Assembly (NCBI GenBank): GCA_019423835.1
Contig: JAHZAR010000044.1
Coordinates: forward strand, 1 to 20,544
DNA length: 20,544 nt
From: Clostridiales bacterium
Lineage (GTDB): Bacteria > Bacillota > Clostridia > Lachnospirales > Lachnospiraceae
Direction: 5' to 3'
Numbering within the stretch: the stretch's first letter is position 1; each line of letters begins with the position of its first letter. This document shows positions 1-7,089 of this stretch, piece after piece. Position numbers and translations under genes: made by a program. The notes under the pieces were generated by a model. The model had not been told where the DNA came from and did not search any database. It saw only the letters and a list, made by a program, of their open reading frames with translations.

Positions 1-248
1 GCAAGGAGGTGACGAACCCGACGAGGATTGTGACCTCCACGGTGATGGTAAAGGGAGGAAATCTCGACATGGTTTCCGTTAAGACAAGGAACGACATTCC
101 CAAGGGGAAAATTTTCGACTGCGTGCGTGCCTTGAAGGGCGTCTGTGTGGAGGCACCGGTCCATATCGGGGATGTGATTCTGAAAGATGTCTGCGGGACA
201 GGGGTAGATGTGATTGCCACAAAGGAGATACAGAAGAAGGGCGCATAG
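1..248 (+). CDS. DUF1667 domain protein, C-terminal part (5'-truncated by the window)
   Basis: The reading frame is open from the window edge (codons from base 3) and ends at TAG 246-248. The visible part includes NPTRIVTSTVMVKGG, a stretch I recognise from DUF1667 proteins, followed by a VSVKTRNDIPKGKIFD-type segment. Full DUF1667 proteins are about 120 residues with an N-terminal cysteine-rich metal-binding motif. That motif would lie upstream of the window, so the GTG at 9 is probably internal and not a start. In Firmicutes these proteins are usually encoded just after an FAD/NAD(P)-dependent oxidoreductase of the glycerol-3-phosphate dehydrogenase type, and may be an accessory redox subunit. 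The partner gene is not visible here. The family call is firm; the function is inferred from context. Confidence 0.8.
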   Translation, partial: KEVTNPTRIVTSTVMVKGGNLDMVSVKTRNDIPKGKIFDCVRALKGVCVEAPVHIGDVILKDVCGTGVDVIATKEIQKKGA

Positions 249-367
249 GAGGAATACCGGTCAAGCGGAAGCGATAGGGAGACCGCAGCACAGCAGATGG
301 GGCCCCGCATTTTTGCGTCCGTAAAAAAGACTACAGAAATAGAATAAATTCTGTTATGATAAAGGGC

Positions 368-400
368 AGAGCACGGAATCAGACGGGCGCTGCTCTTTTT
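368..400 (+). terminator. Possible intrinsic terminator after the DUF1667 gene
   Basis: AGAGCA (368-373) can pair with TGCTCT (391-396), followed directly by T-rich sequence (TTTTTCT). The stem is short, about 6 bp, and the loop is long at 17 nt, so this is a weak candidate. It lies in the 251-bp gap between the DUF1667 gene and the regulator, where a terminator is expected. The rest of the gap shows a TATGAT-like -10 near 356 without a convincing -35, and a 6-bp hairpin GGCTGT/ACAGCC at 446-462. Confidence 0.4.
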
Positions 401-499
401 CTGATGCTGGAAATTCCTGTACAGAACAGACAGGGAGATCTGGCTGGCTGTATCTGACAGCCTGTAACAAGGACAAAGCAGGAAAGAAGGATTAAAGAC

Positions 500-2425
500 A
501 TGCTGACAAAACGTCAAAATCATCTGATTGATATTCTGAATACGGAGATGCAGCCGATGACGGGCCGAGAACTGGGACAGCTTCTGGGGGTGTCAGATCG
601 CACGATCCGCTCCGATGTGGATGCGATCAACCGGGAGTGCGGGGAGCGGCTTATCGGGGCAGATCGAAGACGTGGATATTTTGTGAACCGGGAAATTATG
701 GGAAAGCAGAATCACAGGTCCAGGGAAATGATTCCTCAGACATCTCAGCAAAGATGCAGCTATCTGCTTCGGGAACTGCTGTTCAAAAACAGGGAGATCA
801 ACCTTCTGGATCTCCAGGAAAGGGTGTTTGTGAGCGGTTATTCTATCGAAAATGATTTGAGAAGGCTTCGGGAAATCATTAAAAAGTACCCGGGGCTTGG
901 GCTGGTCAGATCTAAAAACCATGTCTGGCTGTCCGGAAGAGAGGGGGATAAAAGAAGGCTTTACAAAGCACTTCTTCTTCAGGAGATGAAGGGAAACATG
1001 GTAAACCTGAACGCAGTGGCAGAAATCTGGAAGGATTTTGACCTGCTGAGGCTGGAGGAGGATTTTAATGCCATATGCAGAAAAAATGGCTACAATGTCT
1101 CAGAACTGGAGTATCTGCCGATCATGCTGTATGCCGGAATCTCCATTGAGAGGATGCTTCATCACAATTATATGGGACGGGATCGATTAAATGAGGAAAG
1201 AGGAAAAAAATGTGCGGGGGAGTGCATTCCCGAGAGGGAATACCGGATTGCCGATGAGCTGTTTGAGCGTATCTCCGACATCTACAGAGTAAAAAGGGAC
1301 GAGGAGGAGGTCAGGCAGTTTGCGATGCTCCTGGCAGAGCGTGAAAATACGGGAGACGGGCAGGGGGCAGCCAGTACGATGGATCAGATTATGGAGGAGA
1401 TGATGGATGAGATCTGCCAGATCCTGAGGACAGAATTCGACATTGATCTTTCGGAGGACGAAGAATTTAAGGACGGGATTATTTCCCATTTCCGCCGCAT
1501 TGACAGGGAACAGGAGGGAAGAGAGACTGCCGAGTGGTATCTGCAGGAGTTAAAGCGCAAATACCCGCTGATTTTTGAGATGGCTGTCCGGGTGGCCGAG
1601 GTGATTAACAGCAGGCGAAAAACCAGGCTGGGTGAGAAGGAAATATCTTTTCTGGCCCTTTATATGGGGGCTGCCTGCCAGAGGCTCAATCTGGTGGAAC
1701 GCTACCGGGCAGTGGCTATTATTCCAAACCGCCATATGATTTCCAAGCCATGCGTGGACAAGCTGATGCTGCGGTTTGGAAACCGCATGGAAATTGTAGG
1801 GGTGTACAGTTTCTTTGAAGAAAAGAAGGTGGCTCTGGATTTGCCGGATCTGATCCTGTCTACGGTACCGCTCAAACATCACCTGTCTGTACCCACAGTG
1901 CAGATCTCCCTGTTTTTAAACGGGGAGGATGAGAGCCGGGTATTCCAGACACTGAACTTTATGGATAAGAAGAAATATCATAAGGATTTTTCCAACATGA
2001 TGAGAAAGATTATGAGGAGGGATCTGTTCCATATCTGCCAGTCTGCCCAGAACCGGGAAGAGATTCTGAACTTTCTGTGTGACAGCCTTCATGAGAAGGG
2101 ATTAAGCGGCGAGGATTTCAAGAAAAATGTGTTCCGCAGAGAAGAACTTTCTTCCACCTCCTTTGTCTACGGATTTGCAGTTCCGCATGCGATAGAGGCA
2201 TCCTCCAACAGCTCCAGCATTTCCATCATGATTTTGAAGGAGCCGGTAAAATGGGGGGAATTTAATGTAAGCCTCGTGGTGCTTCTGGCGCTTAGAGAAT
2301 CAGACAACCAGCTGTTGAAGGTATTTTTTGACTGGCTGTGCAATATTGTGACAGATAATAACAAATTTCAGGAACTCATCCATTCCTCTGATTATGAGGA
2401 GTTTATGGAACAGGCTCTGTGCTGA
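500..2425 (+). CDS. PRD- and PTS EIIA-containing transcriptional regulator (LicR/MtlR type)
   Basis: This 641-residue protein has the layout of PTS-controlled transcription activators. An N-terminal HTH_11 winged helix (residues about 5-60, with GVSDRTIRSDVDAINREC) is followed by a second Mga-like helix-turn-helix (about 85-145). Two PRD domains come next (about 180-285 and 295-400), then a short EIIB-Gat-like segment (about 402-475) and a C-terminal fructose/mannitol-type EIIA domain (about 505-638). The EIIA active-site histidine is present (VPH, His563). The EIIB-like segment has no cysteine where the phosphocysteine loop should be (AIIPNRHMIS). The second-histidine position of PRD2 reads FLALYMGAACQR, with Tyr where a His is common. 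The ATG at 500 follows GAAAGAAGG (482-490) at good spacing. Such proteins activate the neighbouring PTS operon in response to EI/HPr and cognate EII phosphorylation. The target is most likely the PTS cluster starting at 3255. RNA antitermination (BglG type) is unlikely because the N-terminus is a DNA-binding domain. Confidence 0.9.
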   Translation: MLTKRQNHLIDILNTEMQPMTGRELGQLLGVSDRTIRSDVDAINRECGERLIGADRRRGYFVNREIMGKQNHRSREMIPQTSQQRCSYLLRELLFKNREINLLDLQERVFVSGYSIENDLRRLREIIKKYPGLGLVRSKNHVWLSGREGDKRRLYKALLLQEMKGNMVNLNAVAEIWKDFDLLRLEEDFNAICRKNGYNVSELEYLPIMLYAGISIERMLHHNYMGRDRLNEERGKKCAGECIPEREYRIADELFERISDIYRVKRDEEEVRQFAMLLAERENTGDGQGAASTMDQIMEEMMDEICQILRTEFDIDLSEDEEFKDGIISHFRRIDREQEGRETAEWYLQELKRKYPLIFEMAVRVAEVINSRRKTRLGEKEISFLALYMGAACQRLNLVERYRAVAIIPNRHMISKPCVDKLMLRFGNRMEIVGVYSFFEEKKVALDLPDLILSTVPLKHHLSVPTVQISLFLNGEDESRVFQTLNFMDKKKYHKDFSNMMRKIMRRDLFHICQSAQNREEILNFLCDSLHEKGLSGEDFKKNVFRREELSSTSFVYGFAVPHAIEASSNSSSISIMILKEPVKWGEFNVSLVVLLALRESDNQLLKVFFDWLCNIVTDNNKFQELIHSSDYEEFMEQALC

Positions 2426-2521
2426 TGCGGCCGGCCGTATTCTTTCTGCGGGGAGAACACTGGCCAGGAGAAAACAGGACGGGGAAATGCAGAAAAATCG
2501 ATCAAAAAAACAGGAGGAATT

Positions 2522-3142
2522 ATGAGGAATTTTACAGAAAAAAACAGGAATAAGGGACAGCGGGAAGGAAGGGGAGAGGAGCAGGCAAGACAGGAGATTC
2601 AGCCTGCAGGTCTTACAAGACGGTTTATTGCCTATCTGCTGGACTGGTATGTGGGAGGGCTGGCGACGGCGTTTCCTATTTCTGTCATATCCATGAAGCT
2701 GTTTGAGACAGTTCAGAATCAGAATATTATGAGCTTCGGAGGATCTTGGGGCATGATTGCCGGGGCCCTTGGCGTGCTGTGCGGCATTCTCTACTATGTG
2801 GCTGTTCCGGCCTTTGTGTGGAGGGGGCAGACGCTGGCGAAGCGATGGCTTAAGATAAAGATTGTGAAAAAAGACGGAGGAGAAACGCAGGTAAAAAATA
2901 TTGTGATGCGGCAGCTTCTCGGCCTGATTGTGGCAGAAGGTTCCCTGGTGACAGTCAGCACCATCTGGCATCAGATGGCGTCTCTCGCTACGGGCATTGA
3001 CTTCGTAAAAATTCTGATGTATGTGGGAATTGCAGTCAGCTTCCTCTCTGCGCTTACTACGCTTTTCGGAGAACATCGCGCGCTTCATGACAGGATAGGA
3101 GGAACCGTGGTGGTTGCAGATAAATTATTTCCTAATGTTTAG
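2522..3142 (+). CDS. RDD-family integral membrane protein
   Basis: This is a 206-residue protein. A short charged cytoplasmic N-terminus (about 35 residues, rich in Lys/Arg/Glu) precedes the RDD signature: TRRFIAYLLDWYVGG near residues 36-50 fits the Arg and Asp pattern that names the family. Three or four hydrophobic segments follow. The family C-terminal signature is also present (HRALHDRIGGTVVV, about 186-199). The start ATG follows AGGAGG (2511-2516). RDD proteins are poorly characterised; some members have been linked to ion (Na+/H+) or small-solute transport, which cannot be inferred here. The gene sits between the PTS regulator and its likely target operon, with a 96-bp gap after the regulator. 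The stop codon lies inside an inverted repeat (3127-3147). Confidence 0.85.
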   Translation: MRNFTEKNRNKGQREGRGEEQARQEIQPAGLTRRFIAYLLDWYVGGLATAFPISVISMKLFETVQNQNIMSFGGSWGMIAGALGVLCGILYYVAVPAFVWRGQTLAKRWLKIKIVKKDGGETQVKNIVMRQLLGLIVAEGSLVTVSTIWHQMASLATGIDFVKILMYVGIAVSFLSALTTLFGEHRALHDRIGGTVVVADKLFPNV

Positions 3143-3147
3143 GAAAT
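3127..3147. promoter_or_regulatory. Perfect 9-bp inverted repeat, candidate operator for the PTS operon
   Basis: ATTTCCTAA (3127-3135) and TTAGGAAAT (3139-3147) are perfect inverted repeats around the 3-nt centre TGT. No T-tract follows, so a terminator is unlikely. The centre lies about 50 bp upstream of the expected start point of the promoter at 3175-3183, a usual place for an activator site. The promoter has no recognisable -35, which fits activator dependence. The PRD regulator at 500-2425 is the obvious candidate ligand. Binding is inferred, not shown. Confidence 0.45.
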
Positions 3148-3174
3148 GAGATACAAAATTGCAGAGAAAACATG

Positions 3175-3183
3175 TGATATAAT
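3175..3183 (+). promoter_or_regulatory. Extended -10 promoter for the PTS operon
   Basis: TGATATAAT is a perfect extended -10 element (TGnTATAAT). The -35 region 17 bp upstream (AAAATT, 3155-3160) is poor. It lies 72 bp before the ATG of the PTS IIA gene and is the only good promoter-like sequence in the 112-bp gap. The strong -10 with a weak -35 suggests regulation by an upstream-binding activator. Confidence 0.6.
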
Positions 3184-3254
3184 CATGAATATTGGAAGAA
3201 ATAAACAAAGCCAAGGGGTAAAGGCTCTGTATCAAAAAAAGGAGGCACAGAATT

Positions 3255-3578
3255 ATGGAAGGATTTGAAATGATTTGCTTCAGCATTATTTCCTCTGTGG
3301 GAATGGCAAAATCCAGCTATGTGGAAGCCATGCGGGCCGCGGCCAGGGGCGATTTTGAGCTGAGTGAATCAAAGATGAAAGAGGGAGACGAGTTCTATGC
3401 CAAAGGGCATGATGTGCACATGGATCTTCTGTCTAAGGAGGCAGGGGGAGAATCTGTCAATTCAGGTGTGATCATGATGCATGCAGAGGATCAGCTGATG
3501 GCTGCTGAGACAGTGCGCCTGATGGCAGAGGAGAATATCAAGCTGGTAAAGCGGATCCAGGAGCTTGAGGCAAGGTAA
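3255..3578 (+). CDS. PTS lactose/cellobiose/chitobiose-type EIIA component
   Basis: This 107-residue cytoplasmic phosphocarrier matches the PTS_IIA (Lac/Chb) family in length and all-helical character. The active-site region is MMHAEDQLM (residues 74-82), equivalent to the usual H-A-Q-D-H-L-M motif, and His76 is the expected phosphorylation site. The second His of the usual motif is Gln here. The gene starts the PTS operon, and the ATG at 3255 follows AAAAAAAGGAGG (3234-3245). It should receive phosphate from HPr~P and pass it to the EIIB at 3677. It is homologous to CelC/ChbA, but no such symbol is given because the sugar is unknown. Confidence 0.92.
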   Translation: MEGFEMICFSIISSVGMAKSSYVEAMRAAARGDFELSESKMKEGDEFYAKGHDVHMDLLSKEAGGESVNSGVIMMHAEDQLMAAETVRLMAEENIKLVKRIQELEAR

Positions 3579-3633
3579 AGCTGTTCCGGGATGAGCGAGA
3601 AGAAAAGCAAATAGGAAGAGTAAAAACAATAAA

Positions 3634-3657
3634 TCCGCAGCCCGGCAGCGGGGCGGA
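3634..3657 (+). other. Intercistronic hairpin between PTS IIA and IIB genes
   Basis: TCCGC (3634-3638) pairs with GCGGA (3653-3657), and CCC (3641-3643) with GGG (3650-3652), leaving a 2-nt bulge and a 6-nt loop. It is GC-rich, has no following T-tract, and sits in the 98-bp gap between two genes that must be co-expressed. An mRNA processing or stability element is more likely than a terminator. Confidence 0.3.
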
Positions 3658-3676
3658 AAAGAAAGGAAGAATAGAA

Positions 3677-3997
3677 ATGAAAAAGATTTATCTGTTTTGC
3701 AGCGCAGGAATGTCTACCAGTATGCTGGCCAGCAAGATGCAGTCAGTGGCCGATGCCCACAACTTACCTGTAAAGGTTGCAGCGTTCCCGCATAATAAGA
3801 TCGGGGATATTATTGAAAGTGACCGCCCGGACTGCATTCTTTTAGGGCCACAGGTGAAGTACATGTATGAGGAGACAGTGGCGCAGTACGGCAAAGAAAA
3901 TATCCCGATTGCAGTCATTGACGCAGCAGCTTATGGAATGATGGACGGCGAGAAGGTTTTAAAAACAGCCGTTAAGCTGATCAAGGAAAACAAGTAG
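3677..3997 (+). CDS. PTS cellobiose/chitobiose-type EIIB component
   Basis: This 106-residue protein begins MKKIYLFCSAGMSTSMLASK, the typical phosphocysteine loop of Lac/Cel/Chb-type EIIB (C-x-x-G-M-S-T-S). Cys8 is the expected phosphorylated residue. The rest, including DCILLGPQVKYM and IDAAAYGMMDGEKVL, fits the family fold and length. It relays phosphate from the EIIA at 3255 to the sugar bound by the EIIC at 4019. The start is supported by GAAAGGAAG just upstream. It is a CelA/ChbB homologue with unknown substrate. Confidence 0.93.
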   Translation: MKKIYLFCSAGMSTSMLASKMQSVADAHNLPVKVAAFPHNKIGDIIESDRPDCILLGPQVKYMYEETVAQYGKENIPIAVIDAAAYGMMDGEKVLKTAVKLIKENK

Positions 3998-4018
3998 TCA
4001 TAAGGGGGAGAGAAGAAC

Positions 4019-5389
4019 ATGCTTAGTAAGCTTGAAAAGATACTCATGCCTCTGGCAGAAGCTATCGGCAAAAATAAATATCTGATGTCAGTCAGGGACG
4101 GTTTCCTGGTATCCACGCCGCTTCTGATTGCGGGCTCTATTTTCCTGGTAATCGCGAATTTCCCGATTCCGGCGTGGACGAATTGGCTGTCAAGTGTCGT
4201 TATCAATCAGAATTCCGGTGCGACGCTGGCCACGCTTCTGGCAAAGCCGTCAGATGCCACCTTTACCATTATGGCTGTGTTCGCAGTTATGGGAATTTCC
4301 TACTCTTTTGCGAAACACATGAACACAAACCCTGTGTTTGGCGCAGCGGTCGGGCTTATGTCCTGGTTTCTGCTGATGCCCTACATCGTTGAGGGAAGCG
4401 TGACAGTGGGAGATACGGCTCAGGCTGTTTCCCTGTCCGGCTTAAGTCTCGGATGGCTGGGAGCCAAGGGAATCTTCGTGGGTATTATCTGTGCGTTTAC
4501 CTCTGTCCATATTTATGCGTGGGTTGAGCGCAGGGGATGGGTAATCAAGATGCCGGCCGGAGTGCCGCCGACAGTTGTGGAGTCCTTCTCTGCATTGATT
4601 CCGGCTATCATCGTTATGACGGTATTCTTCCTTATCAATATCATCTTCGGAGCGATGGGGACAAACGCGTTCCAGATTATCTTTGAGTTCCTGCAGACTC
4701 CGCTTCTGAACCTGGGAGATACTCTGGGAGCCATGGTAATCGCATATATTTTCCTGCATTTCTTCTGGTTCTTCGGCGTAAACGGCGGTTCTGTGGTGGG
4801 AGCTGTATTCAATCCTATTTTACAGACACTTTCTCTGGAGAATATGGAGTTCTTCAAGACGGGAATCGGCGAGGGACACATTATCTGCCAGCAGTTCCAG
4901 GATCTGTTTGCAACTTTTGGAGGCGCAGGCTCCACCCTGTCCTTAGTTATTGCGATGGTACTTTTCTGTAAGTCAAAGCGTATTTCCCAGCTCGGAAAAC
5001 TGGCTCTGGTTCCCGGAATCTTCAACATTAACGAGCCGATCATCTTCGGTCTGCCGATCGTGCTTAACCCGACCATGATCATTCCGTTTATGCTGGTTCC
5101 GACGGTAAATATTGTAATTTCCTATTTCGCTATGGCGTTGGGCTTTGTTCCGATTTGCTCCGGCGTAAATATTCCGTGGACCTGTCCTCTGGGAATTTCA
5201 GGTTTCTTTGCGACAAACTGGGTGGGCGGTGTGCTTCAGATTCTTCTGCTGATTCTGGGAATCTTTATCTACATGCCGTTTATTAAGATTATGGATAAGC
5301 AGTATCTGAAGGATGAGGCTGAGGCTGCCAAGAAGGCAGACGAGGAGGATGAAATCTCCCTGGATGATCTCTCCTTTGATGACCTGTAG
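4019..5389 (+). CDS. PTS cellobiose/chitobiose-type EIIC permease
   Basis: This 456-residue polytopic membrane protein of the EIIC Lac/Cel/Chb family has about ten hydrophobic segments. It carries the substrate-site signature FNINEPIIFGLPIVLNP and the preceding FFWFFGVNGGSVVGAVFNP segment. The N-terminus, KLEKILMPLAEAIGKNKYLMSVRDGFL, is typical of the family. The last 30 residues form an acidic cytoplasmic tail (EAEAAKKADEEDEISLDDLSFDDL-like). The gene lies 21 bp after IIB and 27 bp before the next gene, so all are probably one transcript. It moves a disaccharide-like substrate across the membrane while the EIIB phosphorylates it, probably at the 6-OH of the non-reducing sugar. Neighbouring enzymes suggest an amino-sugar conjugate instead of cellobiose; that is an inference. 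Confidence 0.93.
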   Translation: MLSKLEKILMPLAEAIGKNKYLMSVRDGFLVSTPLLIAGSIFLVIANFPIPAWTNWLSSVVINQNSGATLATLLAKPSDATFTIMAVFAVMGISYSFAKHMNTNPVFGAAVGLMSWFLLMPYIVEGSVTVGDTAQAVSLSGLSLGWLGAKGIFVGIICAFTSVHIYAWVERRGWVIKMPAGVPPTVVESFSALIPAIIVMTVFFLINIIFGAMGTNAFQIIFEFLQTPLLNLGDTLGAMVIAYIFLHFFWFFGVNGGSVVGAVFNPILQTLSLENMEFFKTGIGEGHIICQQFQDLFATFGGAGSTLSLVIAMVLFCKSKRISQLGKLALVPGIFNINEPIIFGLPIVLNPTMIIPFMLVPTVNIVISYFAMALGFVPICSGVNIPWTCPLGISGFFATNWVGGVLQILLLILGIFIYMPFIKIMDKQYLKDEAEAAKKADEEDEISLDDLSFDDL

Positions 5390-5416
5390 GCTGCTGCCGG
5401 AAAGGAGAAGCAAGCT

Positions 5417-5941
5417 ATGAAGATTATTATGATTTATGATCAGATTCAGTCTGGTGCGGGAATCAAAGATGACCATATGATCCCCCTGGGGGCTACAAAG
5501 GATCCGGTGGGTCCGGCTGTCATGATGGAAACATATCTGAAGAAAGTGGACGGAAGGATTATCGCCTGCCTTTACTGCGGGGACGGCTTTTACGAGGCCA
5601 ATCCAGACGAGGTGAGCCGTAAGCTCTGCGCGATGGTAAACAAGTTAAAGCCAGATGTGGTAATGTGCGGTCCGGCTTTCAACTACTTAGGCTACGGAAA
5701 GATGGCTGCCAGAGTAGCTCTGGATATCAATAATACCACAGACGTTCCTGCATTTGCGGCCATGTCCAGGGATAATGAGGATACGATTGCTTCCTACAAG
5801 GATAAAATCCATATTGTGGAAACTCCCAAAAAGGGAGGAACAGGGCTTAACGAGGCTCTGGAGGGCATGTGCCTGTTAGCAAAAGCGATGGTAGAGAAAA
5901 AAGATGAAGCAGACATTGCGGCCAGATATTGTTTTAAGTAA
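5417..5941 (+). CDS. Stand-alone GrdB N-terminal-like protein (glycine/betaine reductase B family, no selenocysteine)
   Basis: This 174-residue protein resembles the N-terminal part of GrdB, the B subunit of glycine/sarcosine/betaine reductase. Recognisable stretches are DPVGPAVMMETYL, ACLYCGDGFYEANPDEV, VVMCGPAFNYLGYGKMAARV and DVPAFAAMSRDNEDT. True GrdB is about 430 residues and carries its selenocysteine in the C-terminal half. That half is absent here, the frame ends at TAA 5939-5941, and a hairpin follows at once, so there is no in-frame UGA or remnant to read into. It lies 27 bp after the PTS IIC gene with a good RBS (GGAGAAG), so it is a designed part of the operon and not debris. Reductase chemistry of the Grd type is unlikely. 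A binding or acyl/amine-handling role is possible, but the function is unknown. Confidence 0.7.
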   Translation: MKIIMIYDQIQSGAGIKDDHMIPLGATKDPVGPAVMMETYLKKVDGRIIACLYCGDGFYEANPDEVSRKLCAMVNKLKPDVVMCGPAFNYLGYGKMAARVALDINNTTDVPAFAAMSRDNEDTIASYKDKIHIVETPKKGGTGLNEALEGMCLLAKAMVEKKDEADIAARYCFK

Positions 5942-5948
5942 GAGAGAG

Positions 5949-5982
5949 GGGGATGTGGCTTCGGCCATATCCCCTTATGTTT
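5949..5982 (+). terminator. Hairpin with TTCG loop after the GrdB-like gene, weak terminator or attenuator
   Basis: GGGGATGTGGC (5949-5959) pairs with GCCATATCCCC (5964-5974) through a TTCG tetraloop, giving an 11-bp stem with one G-T wobble. The following TTATGTTT is a poor U-tract. It may reduce read-through from the PTS genes into the enzymes at 6049 onward or protect the upstream mRNA. No strong promoter is visible in 5983-6048. Confidence 0.55.
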
Positions 5983-6048
5983 ACCGCGCAGGAAATGCAG
6001 CGGGAGTTCTGTACAGCAGCAAATATAAAATAAAGCGAGGTTTATAAT

Positions 6049-7005
6049 ATGTGGGGAATTATTGCTACATGGAGAATGGCATTAGAGGGAATTGAAAAGG
6101 CAGAGAAAATTCTGAAGGAGGGAGGCGACGCCGGCGACGCCATTGAAACGGCCGTGAAAGAGGTGGAGGATTTCCCGTTTTACAAGTCTGTAGGCTACGG
6201 CGGACTTCCCAATGAGGAGATGGAGGTGGAACTGGACGCTGCCTACATGGACGGGGATACATTGGACATCGGTGCGGTGGCAGCGATTCGGGATTTTGCA
6301 AACCCTGTTTCGATTGCAAGGCGTCTGTCCAGGGAACCGGTCAATAATCTGTTAGTGGGAGAAGGCGCCGAGAAGTTTGCCCACAAGGAGGGATTTGAGC
6401 GCAAAAATATGCTGACAGACCGGGCCAGGATCCATTACAGAAACAGGAAGAAGGAGATTGCTCAGACAGAGCTTAAGCCTTATTCCGGTCATGACACGGT
6501 GGGCATGGTCTGCCTGGACAGTAACGGGAAAATGACCTCCGCCACCTCCACAAGCGGTTTATTTATGAAGAAGAAGGGAAGGGTCGGCGACTCCCCAATT
6601 TCCGGTTCCGGCTTTTACGTTGACAGTAAGGTGGGCGGGGCCAGTGCCACAGGTCTTGGAGAGGATGTGATGAAGGGCTGCGTCTCCTATGAGATCGTTC
6701 GCCTCATGAAGGAGGGAATCCATCCGCAGGAGGCCTGTGAACGTGCCGTCGAGATGTTCGACAGGGAGCTTAAGGAGAGGAGAGGAAAGGCCGGCGACAT
6801 GTCTCTGATTGCCATGAACAACAAGGGTGAGTGGGGCGTGGCCACCAACATCGAAGGCTTCTCCTTCGCTGTTGCCACAGAAAATGAGAAGCCAGCTGTC
6901 TATCTGACGAAGAATGTGGGCGGAAAGTGTGTGCATGAGCTGGCCAGCGAAGAGTGGATGGAGGATTACATGAGAACGAGAACCGCACCGCTCAAAGAGT
7001 TGTAG
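6049..7005 (+). CDS. N(4)-(beta-N-acetylglucosaminyl)-L-asparaginase (glycosylasparaginase)
   Basis: This 318-residue Ntn-hydrolase of the glycosylasparaginase family cleaves the GlcNAc-Asn linkage of glycoasparagines to aspartate and 1-amino-GlcNAc. The autoprocessing and nucleophile site is HDTVG (Thr150), preceded by an alpha-chain of about 149 residues. Downstream are the expected substrate-site signatures RVGDSPISGSGFY (178-190) and SATGLGEDV. The N-terminus, MWGIIATWRMALEG, matches cytoplasmic members and has no signal peptide. The start ATG is supported by GCGAGG at 6035-6040. Because it is cytoplasmic and next to a PTS, the substrate is probably imported first. It is distinct from isoaspartyl peptidases, a less likely alternative, because of the W-R near the N-terminus and the RVGDSP motif. 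Confidence 0.92.
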   Translation: MWGIIATWRMALEGIEKAEKILKEGGDAGDAIETAVKEVEDFPFYKSVGYGGLPNEEMEVELDAAYMDGDTLDIGAVAAIRDFANPVSIARRLSREPVNNLLVGEGAEKFAHKEGFERKNMLTDRARIHYRNRKKEIAQTELKPYSGHDTVGMVCLDSNGKMTSATSTSGLFMKKKGRVGDSPISGSGFYVDSKVGGASATGLGEDVMKGCVSYEIVRLMKEGIHPQEACERAVEMFDRELKERRGKAGDMSLIAMNNKGEWGVATNIEGFSFAVATENEKPAVYLTKNVGGKCVHELASEEWMEDYMRTRTAPLKEL

Positions 7006-7089
7006 GCGGAACAGCGGAGGCAGAGGCACGGCAGCCTTCAGGCGGAGAATGCTTTCCGGCAGGAAAAGGCAGAAGGAGATTAAGGCGGT

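Noticed and set aside
3184..3206. Possible CcpA cre site in the PTS promoter region (TTGGAAGAAATAAACAA)
   Set aside because: Lacks the central CG and has wrong spacing to the final CA.
5941..6048. Search for a missing GrdB C-terminal half, selenocysteine UGA or SECIS element after the GrdB-like gene
   Set aside because: The frame ends with TAA, a hairpin follows, and the next gene is an unrelated asparaginase. No remnant found.
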